A DNA stretch of 64,000 nt from Rutidosis leptorrhynchoides (lineage: Eukaryota > Streptophyta > Magnoliopsida > Asterales > Asteraceae): NCBI RefSeq assembly GCF_046630445.1, contig NC_092333.1, positions 3,310,001 to 3,374,000 on the forward strand, given 5' to 3'. How positions within the stretch are numbered: position 1 is the first letter of the stretch; the number at the start of each line of letters is the position of its first letter. The position numbers and the translations under genes are program-made. The notes under the pieces are model-generated. The model did no database searches. It had not been told where the DNA came from and was given only the letters and a program-made list of their open reading frames with translations. Positions 10,925 through 22,240 of the stretch are shown piece by piece.

Positions 10925-13171
10925 TTAAGTAGTTGGAGGTGTTGACGTATCTTCTGGAAATAAATGCGGGTATTTCTTCTTCATCTGATCTTCATGATCC
11001 CAGGTGAACTTGGGTCCTCTACGAGCATTCCATCGAACCTTAACAATCGGTATCTTGTTTTGTTTAAGTCTCTTAACCTCACGATCCATTATTTCGACGG
11101 GTTCTTCAATGAATTGAAGTTTTTCATTGATTTGGATTTCGTCCAAAAGAATAGTGAGATCTTCTTTAGCAAAACATTTCTTCAAATTTGAGACGTACAA
11201 AGTGTTATGTATAGCCGCGAGTTGTTGAGGTAGCTCCAGTTGGTAAGCTACTGGTCCGACACGATCTATAATCTTGAATGGTCCAATGTACCTTGGATTT
11301 AGTTTCCCCCGTTTAACAAATCGAACAACGCCTTTCCAAGGTGAAACCTTAAGCATGACCATTTCTCCAATTTCAAACTCTATATCTTTTCTTTTACTGT
11401 CCGCGTAGCTCTTTTGTCGACTCTGGGCGGTTTTCAATCTTTGTTGAATTTGGATGATTTTCTCGGTAGTTTCTTGTATTATCTCCGGACCCGTAATCTG
11501 TCTATCCCCCACTTCACTCCAACAAATCGAAGACCTGCACTTTCTACCATAAAGTGCTTCAAACGGCGCCATCTCAATGCTTGAATGGTAGCTGTTGTTG
11601 TAGGAAAATTCTGCTAACGGTAGATGTCGATCCCAACTGTTTCCGAAATCAATAACACAAGCTTGTAGCATGTCTTCAAGCGTTTGTATCGTCCTTTCGC
11701 TCTGCCCATCAGTTTGTGGATGATAGGCAGTACTCATGTCTAGACGAGTTCCCAATGCTTGCTGTAATGTCTGCCAGAATCTTGAAATAAATCTGCCATC
11801 CCTATCAGAGATAATAGAGATTGGTATTCCATGTCTGGAGACGACTTCCTTCAAATACAGTAGTGCTAACTTCTCCATCTTGTCATCTTCTCTTATTGGC
11901 AGGAAGTGTGCTGACTTGGTGAGACGATCAACTATTACCCAAATAGTATCATAACCACTTGCAGTCCTTGGCAATTTAGTAATGAAATCCATGGTAATGT
12001 TTTCCCATTTCCATTCCAGGATTTCAGGTTGTTGTAGTAGACCTGATGGTTTCTGATGTTCAGCTTTGACCTTAGAACACGTCAAACATTCTCCTACATA
12101 TTTAGCAATATCGTCTTTCATACCTGGCCACCAAAAATGTTTCTTAAGATCCTTATACATCTTCCCCGTTCCAGGATGTATTGAGTATCTGGTTTTATGA
12201 GCTTCTCTAAGTACCATTTCTCTCATATCTCCAAATTTTGGTACCCAAATTCTTTCAGCCCTATACCGGGTTCCGTCTTCCCGAATATTAAGATGCTTCT
12301 CCGATCCTTTGGGTATTTCATCCTTTAAATTTCCCTCTTTTAAAACTCCTTGTTGCGCCTCCTTTATTTGAGTAGTAAGGTTAGTGTGAATCATTATATT
12401 CATAGATTTTACTCGAATGGGTTCTCTGTCCTTTCTGCTCAAGGCGTCGGCTACCACATTTGCCTTCCCCGGGTGGTAACGAATCTCAAAGTCGTAATCA
12501 TTCAACAATTCAATCCACCTACGCTGCCTCATATTCAGTTGTTTCTGATTAAATATGTGTTGAAGACTTTTGTGGTCGGTATATATAATACTTTTGACCT
12601 CATATAAGTAGTGCCTCCAAGTCTTTAATGCAAAAACAACCGCGCCTAATTCCAAATCATGTGTCGTATAATTTTGTTCGTGAATCTTTAATTGTCTAGA
12701 CGCATAAGCAATCACCTTCGTTCGTTGCATTAATACACAACCGAGACCTTGCTTTGATGCGTCACAATAAATCACAAAATCATCATTCCCTTCAGGCAAT
12801 GACAATATAGGTGCCGTAGTTAGCTTTTTCTTCAATAATTGAAATGCCTCCTCTTGTTCATCCATCCATTCAAATTTCTTCCCTTTATGCGTTAATGCAG
12901 TCAAGGGTTTTGCTATTTTGGAGAAATCTTGGATGAATCTTCTGTAGTAACCAGCCAATCCTAAAAATTGACGTATATGCTTCAGAGTTTTTGGGGTTTC
13001 CCACTTTTCAACGGTTTCGATCTTTGCCGGGTCGACCTGGATACCTTCTTTGTTCACTATGTGACCGAGGAATTGAACTTCTTCCAACCAAAATGCACAA
13101 TTTGAAAACTTAGCGTACAGTTTTTCTTTCCTCAATACTTCTAGCACTTTTCTCAAATGTTCTTCGTGCTC
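10925..13171 (-). pseudogene. RT C-terminus, RNase H, integrase and chromodomain of the inner Tekay element
   Basis: This is a 743-aa open frame after the in-frame TAA at 13172. Residues 1-30 are the RT thumb. RNase H has [15 protein letters not shown] near 130-144 and [10 protein letters not shown] near 193-202. The integrase zinc finger includes [14 protein letters not shown] and GECLTC near 340-365. The catalytic core has [23 protein letters not shown] and [16 protein letters not shown]. The last 60 residues ([16 protein letters not shown] ... [13 protein letters not shown]) resemble the chromodomain that ends Tekay/Del polyproteins. All catalytic motifs are present, but the fragment is cut off from the RT palm by the stop, so this copy cannot make a whole polyprotein. 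Confidence 0.9.
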
Positions 13172-14719
13172 TTAATCATTCTTTGAGTAAATAAGTATGT
13201 CATCGATGAAAACAATGACAAACTTGTCAAAATATGGCCCACACACTCGGTTTATAAGGTCCATGAACACATCTGGTGCGTTAGTCAATCCAAACGGCAT
13301 AACCATAAACTCGTAATGACCATAACGAGTCCTAAAAGCAGTTTTTGGAATATCATCCTCCTTTACTCGCATTTGATGATATCCAGAACGTAAATCGATC
13401 TTCGAATAAACCGATGAGCCTTGTAGTTGATCAAATAAGTCGTCAATTCTCGGCAGTGGATAACGGTTTTTGATGGTAAGTTTGTTCAACTCTCTGTAGT
13501 CAATACACAACCTAAATGTACCATCCTTCTTCTTGACAAACAAAACAGGAGCTCCCCATGGTGATGTGCTTGGTCGAATGAAACCACGTTCTAATAGTTC
13601 TTGAAGTTGTCTTTGCAGTTCTTTCATCTCGCTGGGTGCGAGTCTATAAGGAGCACGAGCTATTGGTGCAGCTCCTGGTACAAGATCTATTTGAAATTCA
13701 ACAGATCGATGTGGAGGTAGTCCCGGTAATTCTTTTGGAAATACATCGGGAAATTCTTTTGTGACGGGAACATCATTGATGCTCTTTTCTTCAGTTTGTA
13801 CTTTCTCAACGTGTGCTAGAACAGCATAGCAACCTTTTCTTATTAGTTTTTGTGCCTTAAAATTACTAATAAGATGTAGCTTCATGTTGCCCTTTTCTCC
13901 GTACACCATTAAGGGTTCTCCTTCTTCTCGTACAATGCGAATTGCATTTTTATAACATACAATCTCTGCTTTCACCTTCTTCAGCCAGTCCATGCCAACT
14001 ATTACATCAAAACTCCCTAACTCTACTGGTATCAAATCAATCTTAAATATTTCGCTACCCAGTTTAATTTCTCGATTCCGGCATATATTATCTGCTGAAA
14101 TTAATTTACCGTTTGCTAATTCGAGTAAAAATTTACTATCCAACGGCGTCAATGGACAACTTAATTTAGCACAAAAATCTCTACTCATATAGCTTCTATC
14201 CGCACCCGAATCAAATAAAACGTAAGCAGATTTATTGTCAATAAGAAACGTACCCGTAACAAGCTCCAGGTCTTCCTGTGCCTCTGCCGCATTAATATTG
14301 AAAACTCTTCCGCGGCCTTGTCCATTTGTGTTCTCCTGGTTCGGGCAATTTCTAATAATGTGGCCCGGTTTTCCACATTTATAACAAACTACATTGGCAT
14401 AACTTGCTCCGACACTACTTGCTCCGCCATTACTCGTTCTGACACCATTTGTTCCTTTCGTTCTGTTAACCCCTGGTCCGTAGACCTCACACTTCACCGC
14501 GCTATGACCATTTCTTTTACACTTGTTGCAAAATTTGGTGCAGAACCCCGAGTGATACTTTTCACACCTTTGGCATAGCTGCTTCTGATTGTTGTTGTTG
14601 TTGTTGTTGCGGTTATTATTGTTGTTGGGATGATTGTTGTAGTTGCTGTTGTTGTTGTTGTTGTTGGGCCGTTTGTTGTAGTTGCGATTGATGTTGGATT
14701 GTTGGGATAGTTGTTGCAA
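13172..14719 (-). pseudogene. Gag zinc knuckles, protease and RT palm of the inner Tekay element
   Basis: This is a 515-aa open frame starting in an Asn-rich tract (residues 9-44) encoded by CAA/AAC repeats. It holds a cysteine-rich segment ([19 protein letters not shown], about 49-67), a CCHC box [14 protein letters not shown] (112-125) and the protease site [11 protein letters not shown] (168-178). It also has the RT motifs [37 protein letters not shown] and FIDDILIYS (FIDD at 504-507). It ends at a TAA where the sister element reads through. The start is not a real initiation site: it is where the frame opens after a frameshift in the Asn-rich repeat. Confidence 0.9.
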
Positions 14720-14997
14720 TTATTGTTGTAATTGCTGTTGTTGTTGTATTGGTGATTCTTATCACCATTTTCCTCCCACTTTCTTTTGACTTGCTTCACA
14801 TTGGCCTCTTCAGCCGTCTGTTCTTTAATTCTTTCCTCAATCTGGTTCACTAGTTTGTGAGCCATTCTACATGCCTGTTGTATGGAGGCGGGCTCGTGTG
14901 AACTTATATCTTCTTGGATTCTTTCCGGTAATCCTTTCACAAACGCGTCGATCTTCTCTTCCTCATCTTCGAACGCTCCTGGACACAATAGGCACAA
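14494..14997 (-). pseudogene. Gag C-terminal half of the inner Tekay element
   Basis: The frame contains GAFEDEEEKIDAFVKGLPERIQ and SIQQACRMAHKLVNQIEERIK, which match the corresponding gag region of the outer element (MRMAHTLMNQI). It enters the Asn-codon repeat near 14720 and then reads into a wrong frame (Thr-rich). A frameshift, probably slippage in the CAA/AAC repeat, therefore separates gag from the zinc-knuckle frame at 13172-14719. The real information ends near 14700; the remainder to 14494 is out of frame. Confidence 0.75.
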
Positions 14998-15042
14998 TTC
15001 TTTGAATCGTCTTTCGTACGTGGTAATATCAAATCCTTGGGT

Positions 15043-15534
15043 TCATAACCCTCTAAGTTCTGTCTTGAGCTTATTGACCTCGGTTCTGGGACGGTACTTC
15101 TCGTTCATCAAGTGCTTGAATGCTGACCACGATAGTGCGTACGCATCATCTTGTCCCACTTGCTCTAGATAGGTATTCCACCATGTTAACGCAGAACCTG
15201 TGAAGGTATGCGTAGCGTACTTCACTTTGTCCTCTTCAGTACACTTACTTATGGCAAACACCGATTCGACCTTCTCGGTCCACCGTTTCAATCCGATCGG
15301 TCCTTCGGTTCCATCAAATTCCAAAGGTTTGCAGGCAGTGAATTCTTTGTAGGTGCATCCTACACGATTTCCTGTACTGTTAGATCCAAGGTTATTGTTG
15401 GTATGTAGCGCAGCCTGTACTGCAGCTATGTTTGAAGCTAGAAAAGTACGGAATTCCTCTTCATTCATATTCATGGTGTGTCGAGTAGTCGGTGCCATTT
15501 CCTTCAAAATAGTCAAATGGAACAAGTTAATCAT
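15043..15534 (-). pseudogene. Gag N-terminal half of the inner Tekay element
   Basis: The start is either the ATG at 15534 or the one at 15498 (MAPTTRHTMNMNEEEF), and the latter resembles the usual start. The gag core has GCTYKEFTACKPLEFDGTEG, FTGSALTWWNTYLEQ and SWSAFKHLMNEKYRPRTEV. A TGA directly after LRGL (15040-15042) stops it; the same frame continues downstream as TQGFDITTYERRFKEL and leads into 14997. This is therefore a nonsense mutation and not a real C-terminus. Confidence 0.85.
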
Positions 15535-15839
15535 ACAGAATATTAAGAGTAGTTAATAGTATTTCGTAGCATAATATGAACTCATTTATAAAAGCTTTTT
15601 CTTCATATTAGCGTTTTATAAGTTTAAATTCGGGTAGTACCTACCCGTTAAGTTCATACTTAGTAGCTAATATACAATTCAACTACTACAATTCTATATG
15701 AAAAACTGATTATAATAATATTTTGCGTTCAAACTTTTATACAATATTTTACAAACTTACAATACCGCTTATTTTACATAAAGCATGAAATATAGCACAC
15801 AATAACTTTGATACAAGATAGTTGTGAAGATAATTCTAG
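15535..15839 (-). other. Spacer between F-box-like ORF and gag in the inner element leader
   Basis: AT-rich, without an open frame. It contains a second GGGTAGTACCTACCCGTTAAG stretch near 15640 resembling the sequence next to the PPT (10890-10902). Confidence 0.5.
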
Positions 15840-16523
15840 CTAGTACACAAGTCGTTCAGCAAAGGCAATAAAGACACGTAATTCATACGTCCAGAAACAA
15901 GTCATGCATTCTGGTTTTACTAGGACTACTTCCCATCCTTGGTCTTGTGGAACATAACCGTTATGGCTGTTGATAAGACAGTGTGTTGTAACGTCATCAA
16001 AGGGACAAGGGTTACGTAATGACCAACAGTCTCGTAATAACCTAAAAACCTCATTTCTTACCCCAATTACCGACTCCGTCACTTGTGGGTACGTTTTTTT
16101 TAATAGTTGTAGCCCGATGTTCTTTTTCTCACTTTGGTGAGAAGTGAACATTACTAACCCGTAAGCATAGCATGCTTCTTTATGTTGCATGTTAGCCGCT
16201 TTTTCTAAATCATGAAGTCCTATATTCGGATACATTGAGTCAAAATAATTTCTTAACCCGTTGCGTAAAATAGCATTTGGGTTCCCCGCAATATATGCGT
16301 CAAAGTAAACACATCGTAACTTATGGGTTTCCCAATGTGATATCCCCCATCTTTCAAACGAAAGTCTCTTATAAACCAAGACATTCTTGGAACGTTCTTC
16401 GAATGTCTTACAAACTGATTTCACCGTAAATAGTTGTGCCGAAGAATTCTGACCGACTCTAGACAAGATTTCATCAATCATGTCTCCGGGTAGGTCTATT
16501 AAAATATTGGGTTGTCTATCCAT
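15840..16523 (-). CDS. F-box-like protein encoded in the leader of a Tekay retrotransposon
   Basis: A 227-aa ORF on the same strand as gag, between PBS and gag. Residues about 8-45 (IDLPGDMIDEILSRVGQNSS ... VKSVCKTFEE) read as an F-box, the Skp1-binding motif of SCF ubiquitin ligases. Residues about 80-135 (NPNAILRNGLRNYF ... LEKAANMQHKEACYAYGLVMF) resemble the Sel1/TPR-like helices found after the F-box in the small plant family typified by At1g67623 and At2g35280. The C-terminus has CPFDD, CMTC and a tryptophan-rich stretch. The ATG at 16523 starts just before the F-box. The reading frame is intact although gag-pol is broken. Function in the element is unknown; capture of a host gene is an inference. 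Confidence 0.7.
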   Translation of the reverse strand: MDRQPNILIDLPGDMIDEILSRVGQNSSAQLFTVKSVCKTFEERSKNVLVYKRLSFERWGISHWETHKLRCVYFDAYIAGNPNAILRNGLRNYFDSMYPNIGLHDLEKAANMQHKEACYAYGLVMFTSHQSEKKNIGLQLLKKTYPQVTESVIGVRNEVFRLLRDCWSLRNPCPFDDVTTHCLINSHNGYVPQDQGWEVVLVKPECMTCFWTYELRVFIAFAERLVY

Positions 16524-16698
16524 TTTGTGTTTTTATACTATAAAATAGACAAGAGTTAGATTCATAAAAAAATACTTATTAATACAAGCAAATTTTACAT
16601 ATATCATAAAGCATAAGCACACTATATTACATATATTACACCACACGAATACAACTATCTTATTCCGACTCGCTCGTTTCTTCTTCTTCGGTTTTGGT

Positions 16699-17260
16699 TC
16701 ATTTTGCCAAGTTTCTAGGGATATATGATGTTCCCCTAATACGAGCTGTCGTTTTCCACAACAGTTTAGAAAAACCTGGTGGTTTAGAGGTTCCCGGATC
16801 ATTGTTACAACTTAAGGGCTTCGGGGGTTGACGATACATATAAAGTTCATCGGGGTTGGAATTAGATTTCTCTATTTTTATGCCCTTTCCCTTATTATTT
16901 TCTTTTGCCTTTTTAAATTCAGTTGGGGTAATTTCTATAACATCATCGGAATTCTCGGCGGAATCCGATTCATCGGAGAATTGGTAATCCTCCCAATATT
17001 TTGCTTCCTTGGCGGAAACACCATTGACCATAATTAACCTTGGTCGGTTGGTTGAGGATTTTCTTTTACTTAACCGTTTTATTATTTTCCCCACCGGTTC
17101 TATTTCCTCCTCCGGTTCCTCCTCTTCCGGTTCTGATTCTTCTTCCGGTTCTGATTCTTCTTCCGGTTCTTCTTCGGGAACTTGTGAATCAGTCCAATAT
17201 ATATTCGACTCTTCGTTATTATTAGGTGAGTCAATGGGATTTGTGCTAGAGGTAGAAATC
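16699..17260 (-). CDS. Acidic leader ORF of unknown function
   Basis: An open frame without an ATG near its start; it may begin as an exon after an acceptor-like GTGATAG at 17261 (minus strand). It encodes an acidic repeat of EEESEP-type units (plus coordinates about 17100-17185), then a basic patch (KIIKRLSKRKSS), then a second acidic part (SDESDSAENSDDVIE) and a Lys/Pro-rich tail ending at 16699. I do not recognise the protein. Its place, between PBS and gag and upstream of the F-box-like ORF, parallels the acidic leader ORF of the outer element (21719-22240). A shared role, for example as a chromatin- or Gag-interacting protein, is only a guess. Confidence 0.45.
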
Positions 17261-17454
17261 TATCACACAATATCAAACATGTTAAGAGATTAATATATCA
17301 CATAATATATACATGTTAATAATATATAGTTTCCAACAAAAATGTTAAGCAATCATTTTTAAAGAAAACACGGTCGAAGTCCAGACTCACTAATGCATCC
17401 TAACAAACTCGATAAGACACACTAATACAAATTTTCTGGTTCTCTAAGACCAAC

Positions 17455-17466
17455 GCTCGGATACCA
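17455..17466 (-). other. Primer-binding site of the inner element (tRNA-iMet type)
   Basis: On the minus strand TGGTATCCGAGC starts two bases after the LTR end. It matches the common plant tRNA-iMet PBS TGGTATCAGAGC except at one position. Confidence 0.85.
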
Positions 17467-17468
17467 AC

Positions 17469-20400
17469 TGAAATGTCCCGTTCTTATTGATTAAAAACGT
17501 TCCATATTAATTGATTTCGTTGCGAGGTTTTGACCTCTATATGAGACGTTTTTCAAAGACTGCATTCATTTTTAAAACAAACCATAACCTTTATTTCATA
17601 AATAAAGGTTTAAAAAACTTTACGTAGATTATCAAATAATGATAATATAAAATATCCTGTTTACACACGACCATTACATAATGGTTTACAATACAAATAT
17701 GTTACATCGAAATCAGTTTCTTGAATGCAGTTTTTACATAATATCATACAAACATGGACTCCAAATCTTGTCCTTATTTTAGTATGCAACAGCGGAAGCT
17801 CTTAGTATTCACCTGAGAATAAACATGCTTTAAACGTCAACAAAAATGTTGGTGAGTTATAGGTTTAACCTATATATATCAAATCGTAACAATAGACCAC
17901 AAGATTTCATATTTCAATACACATCCCATACATAGAGATAAAAATCATTCATATGGTGAACACCTGGTAACCGACATTAACAAGATGCATATATAAGAAT
18001 ATCCCCATCATTCCGGGACACCCTTCGGATATGATATAAATTTCGAAGTACTAAAGCATCCGGTACTTTGGATGGGGTTTGTTAGGCCCAATAGATCTAT
18101 CTTTAGGATTCGCGTCAATTAGGGTGTCTGTTCCCTAATTCTTAGATTACCAGACTTAATAAAAAGGGGCATATTCGATTTCGATAATTCAACCATAGAA
18201 TGTAGTTTCACGTACTTGTGTCTATTTTATATATCATTTATAAAACCTGCATGTATTCTCATCCCAAAAATATTAGATTTTAAAAGTGGGACTATAACTC
18301 ACTTTCACAGATTTTTACTTCGTCGGGAAGTAAGACTTGGCCACTGGTTGATTCACGAACCTATAACAATATATACATATATATCAAAGTATGTTCAAAA
18401 TATATTTACAACACTTTTAATATATTTTGATGTTTTAAGTTTATTAAGTCAGCTGTCCTCGTTAGTAACCTACAACTAGTTGTCCACAGTTAGATGTACA
18501 GAAATAAATCGATAAATATTATCTTGAATCAATCCACGACCCAGTGTATACGTATCTCAGTATTGATCACAACTCAAACTATATATATTTTGGAATCAAC
18601 CTCAACCCTGTATAGCTAACTCCAACATTCACATATAGAGTGTCTATGGTTGTTCCGAAATATATATAGATGTGTCGACATGATAGGTCGAAACATTGTA
18701 TACGTGTCTATGGTATCTCAAGATTACATAATATACAATACAAGTTGATTAAGTTATGGTTGGAATAGATTTGTTACCAATTTTCACGTAGCTAACATGA
18801 GAAAAATTATCCAATCTTGTTTTACCCATAACTTCTTCATTTTAAATCTGTTTTGAGTGAATCAAATTGCTATGGTTTCATATTGAACTCTATTTTATGA
18901 ATATAAATAGAAAAATTATAGGTTTATAGTCGGAAAAATATGTTACAAGTCGTTTTTGTAAAGGTAGTCATTTCAGTCGAAAGAACGACGTCTAGATGAC
19001 CATTTTAGAAAACATACTTCCACTTTGAGTTTAACCATAATTTTTGGATATAGTTTCATGTTCATAATAAAAATTATTTTCCCAGAATAACAACTTTTAA
19101 ATCAAAGTTTATCATAGTTTTTAATTAACTAACCCAAAACAGCCCGCGGTGTTACTACGACGGCGTAAATCCGGTTTTACGGTATTTTTCGTGTTTCCAG
19201 GTTTTAAATCATTAAGTTAGCATATCATATAGATATAGAACATGTGTTTAGTTGATTTTAAAAGTCAAGTTAGAAGGATTAACTTTTATTTGCGAACAAG
19301 TTTAGAATTAACTAAACTATGTTCTAGTGATTACAAGTTTAAACCTTCGAATAGTTTTAGCTTTATATGTATGAATAGAATGATGTTATGAACATCATTA
19401 CTACCTCAAGTTCCTTGGATAAACCTACTGGAAATGAGAAAAATAGATCTAGCTTCAAAGGATCCTTGGATGGCTTGAAAGTTCTTGAAGCAGAATCATG
19501 ACACGAAAACAATTTCAAGTAAGATTTCCACTCGAAATAAGATTGTTATAGTTATAGAAATTGAATTAAAGTTTGAATATGATTATTACCTTGTATTAGA
19601 AAGATAACCTACTGTAAGTAACAAAGGTTTCTTGATCTTGGATGATTACTTAGAATGGATTTAGAAAACTTGGAAGTAAACTTGTAATCTTGGAAGTATT
19701 CTTGATTTTATGAAACTAGAACTTTTGGAATTTATGAAGAACACTTAGAACTTGAAGATAGAACTTGAGAGAGATCAATTAGATGAAGAAAATTAAAGAA
19801 TGAAAGTGTTTGTAGGTGTTTTTGGTCGTTGGTGTATGGATTAGATATAAAGGATATGTAATTTTGTTTTCATGTAAATAAGTCATGAATGATTACTCAT
19901 ATTTTTGTAATTTTATGAGATATTTCATGCTAGTTGCCAAATGATGGCTCCTACATGTGTTAGGTGACTCACATGGGCTGCTAAGAGCTGATCATTGGAG
20001 TGTATATACCAATAGTACATACATCTAAAAGCTGTGTATTGTACGAGTACGAATAGGGGTGCATACGAGTAGAATTGTTGATGAAATTGAACGAGGATGT
20101 AATTGTAAGCATTTTTGTTAAGTAGAAGTATTTTGATAAGTGTCCTGAAGTCTTTCAAAAGTGTATGAATACATATTAAAACACTACATGTATATACATT
20201 TTAACTGAGTCGTTAAGTCATCGTTAGTCGTTACATGTAAATGTTGTTTTGAAACCTTTAGGTTAACGATCTTGTTGAATGTTGTTAACCCATTGTTTAT
20301 TATAACAAATGAGATGTTAAATTATTATATTATCATGATATTATGATATATAATATATCTTAGTATGATATATATACAGTTAAATGTCATTACAACGATA

Positions 20401-20908
20401 ATCGTTACATAAATGTCTCGTTTCGAAATCATTAAGTTAGTAGTCTTATTTTTACATATGTATTTCATTGTTAATACACTTAATAATATATTTACTTATC
20501 ATTTAACATAATTAACCAAGTGTATCAATATCTTAATATGATTCATATGTACCTAGTAAGACGTTGTTATAACGATAATCGTTATATATATCGTTTTCGA
20601 GTTTCTTAAATTAATAGTCTCATCTTTATGTATATAACTCATTGTTAAAATACCTAATGAGATACATACTTATAATAAAATCATGTTAACTATATATATA
20701 ACCATATATATGTCATCGTATAGTTTTTACAAGTTTTAACGTTCGTGAATCACCGGTCAACTTGGGTGGTCAATTGTCTATATGAAACCTATTTCAATTA
20801 ATCAAGTCTTAACAAGTTTGATTGCTTAACATGTTGGAAATACTTAATCATGTAAATAACAATTTCATTTAATATATATATAAACATGGAAAAGTTCGGG
20901 TCACTACA
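17469..20908 (-). mobile_element. 5' LTR of the inner Tekay-like element (3440 bp)
   Basis: Limits are TGAAATGTCCCG at 17469 and GGGTCACTACA at 20908. It differs from 7463-10889 by scattered substitutions and a few small indels, for example a 13-base insertion near 20696. It contains the predicted intron 18302-17813 and the TATA-like element near 19850. Confidence 0.9.
17813..18302 (-). other. Predicted LTR-embedded intron
   Basis: Same donor (GTGAGTTATAG from 18302) and acceptor (TTTATTCTCAG ending at 17813) as in the partner LTR. Confidence 0.45.
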
Positions 20909-21240
20909 GTACCTACCCGTTAAATAAATTTCGTCCTGAAATTTTAAGTAGTTGGAGGTGTTGACGTATCTTCTGGAAATAAATGCGGGTATTTCTTCTT
21001 CATCTGATTTTCACGCTCCCAGGTGAACTCGGGTCCTCTACGAGCATTCCATCGAACCTTAACAATCGGTATCTTGTTTTGTTTAAGTCTCTTAACCTCA
21101 CGATCCATTATTTCGACGGGTTCTCCAATGAATTGAAGTTTTTCATTGATTTGGATTTCGTCCAAAGGAATAGTGAGATCTTCTTTAGCAAAACATTTCT
21201 TCAAATTTGAGACATGGAAAGTATTATGTATAGCCGCGAG
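20909..21240 (-). pseudogene. 3' stub of a second Tekay pol copy (chromodomain end)
   Basis: This is nearly identical to 10890-11222. It encodes the last roughly 95 residues of pol, from [20 protein letters not shown] to the same C-terminus [10 protein letters not shown]. It then joins LTR sequence at a short shared GTTG. The open frame that continues to 21294 is LTR sequence in a chance frame. This is the remnant of a second internal region of a tandem element. Confidence 0.9.
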
Positions 21241-21316
21241 TTGGAAACACTTAATCATGTAAATAACAATTTCATTTAATATATATATAAACATGGAAAA
21301 GTTCGGGTCACTACAG
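21241..21316 (-). mobile_element. Third LTR fragment (U3 start, 76 bp)
   Basis: This matches the last 75 or so bases of the other two LTRs in plus orientation and ends in GGGTCACTACA at 21316. The right-hand GGGTT duplication follows directly. Confidence 0.85.
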
Positions 21317-21413
21317 GGTTGGCATTCGCCATAGCCGCGGCTACTCGAGCAACTATCATCTCCTCGAGCTGAGCTGCGGTGGGGATTTCTCGCGGACCAC
21401 TTCTGTTTGCCAT
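21317..21413 (-). pseudogene. Gag N-terminus of the outer Gypsy element
   Basis: The ATG at 21413 starts a short frame (MANRSGPREIPTAAQLEEMI) rich in Ala and Glu, typical of Tekay gag starts. It is interrupted at 21317 by the inner element and continues at 7462. Confidence 0.75.
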
Positions 21414-21718
21414 GGATCTTTCAAACAAAAGTTTCGACTTAAGTCAAAATTCCGCATTCAATAATTCATAATTCTATAGCATAAGGTAATCAATTGGGAA
21501 ACATCACAATACATGTTAACTAAGCATGGCAAGTTAGTTGCAGATAGCACGAAAACCATCAGGTAATAACTTAAATAGAACACCGTATAATAATTAAACA
21601 ACATTAATTTCCATTCATTAATAAGAAAGTTGCATACATCTTCATAAGGTTCGTACAATACTTGAGTAAAGCATGAAACTACTAACGAGATTACATAATG
21701 AAATCTAATACGATAGCC

Positions 21719-22240
21719 CTATGGTGATGGTGGGTAAATGATGTCCATCAGGTGGGACATCTGATCCTCGAGCTCAGTTACCCGAGCACGGAGGGTATGC
21801 ACTTCCCTCGTCAGTTCCTCGAAGACGGGGGATGCTGGTGGGGCAGGTGGTACAGATGGTGCAGGTGATGCCAGTGGTACAGATGGTCCAGATAATGCAG
21901 ACGTAGTACTAGAAGTAGATGGCACAGCGTGGGTGGTCTTACGCACGAATGGATCAACGGGATAGGGCACAACTCGCTTGCGGGCGGTGACTCTAACCAA
22001 CAGTCCACATGCGTTCATGAACTGCTTACTTCCGTTAACCCCTGGAATAATAATACCATCGAAATGATACCGCTTCTTCGGCGGGGTAGAGGGTGGCTGC
22101 ACGGGCTCCTCCTCAGGGTCCTCCTCAGAATCTTCCTTGGGATCCTCCTCGCTGGTGTCATCGGATGATGAATCGTCTGAATCATCGGAAGGAAATGCAG
22201 GATCATCGCGGGCGGGAGAAAGCGTCTGACCGGTGGTCAT
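21719..22240 (-). CDS. Acidic, proline-rich leader ORF of the outer Gypsy element
   Basis: A 173-aa ORF starting at an ATG that overlaps the stop of the preceding leader frame (TTATGA at 22237-22241). Residues about 15-50 are Asp/Ser/Glu-rich, then comes PPSTPPKKRYHFDG. The middle (GVNGSKQFMNACGLLVRV) looks folded, followed by a Ser/Pro/Ala-rich linker. The last 30 residues (EELTREVHTLRARVTELEDQ) form a heptad pattern typical of a short coiled coil. It lies between PBS and gag, on the same strand. I recognise no named domain. The similar position of an acidic ORF in the inner element suggests this is a regular extra ORF of these Tekay elements. Confidence 0.6.
   Translation of the reverse strand: MTTGQTLSPARDDPAFPSDDSDDSSSDDTSEEDPKEDSEEDPEEEPVQPPSTPPKKRYHFDGIIIPGVNGSKQFMNACGLLVRVTARKRVVPYPVDPFVRKTTHAVPSTSSTTSALSGPSVPLASPAPSVPPAPPASPVFEELTREVHTLRARVTELEDQMSHLMDIIYPPSP

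Larger units (their letters stand above)
7463..21316 (-). mobile_element. Inner Ty3/Gypsy Tekay-like element with partial tandem second copy
   Basis: The order on plus coordinates is LTR (7463-10889), gag-pol on the minus strand with leader (10890-17468), LTR (17469-20908), 332 bases of a second pol 3' end (20909-21240) and 76 bases of a third LTR's U3 start (21241-21316). GGGTT duplications flank the whole. The two full LTRs differ at roughly thirty positions by eye over 3.4 kb, so insertion was recent. The C-terminal pol region ends in a chromodomain-like segment, as in the Tekay/Del chromovirus clade. Coding is broken by two stops and one frameshift. Confidence 0.85.
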
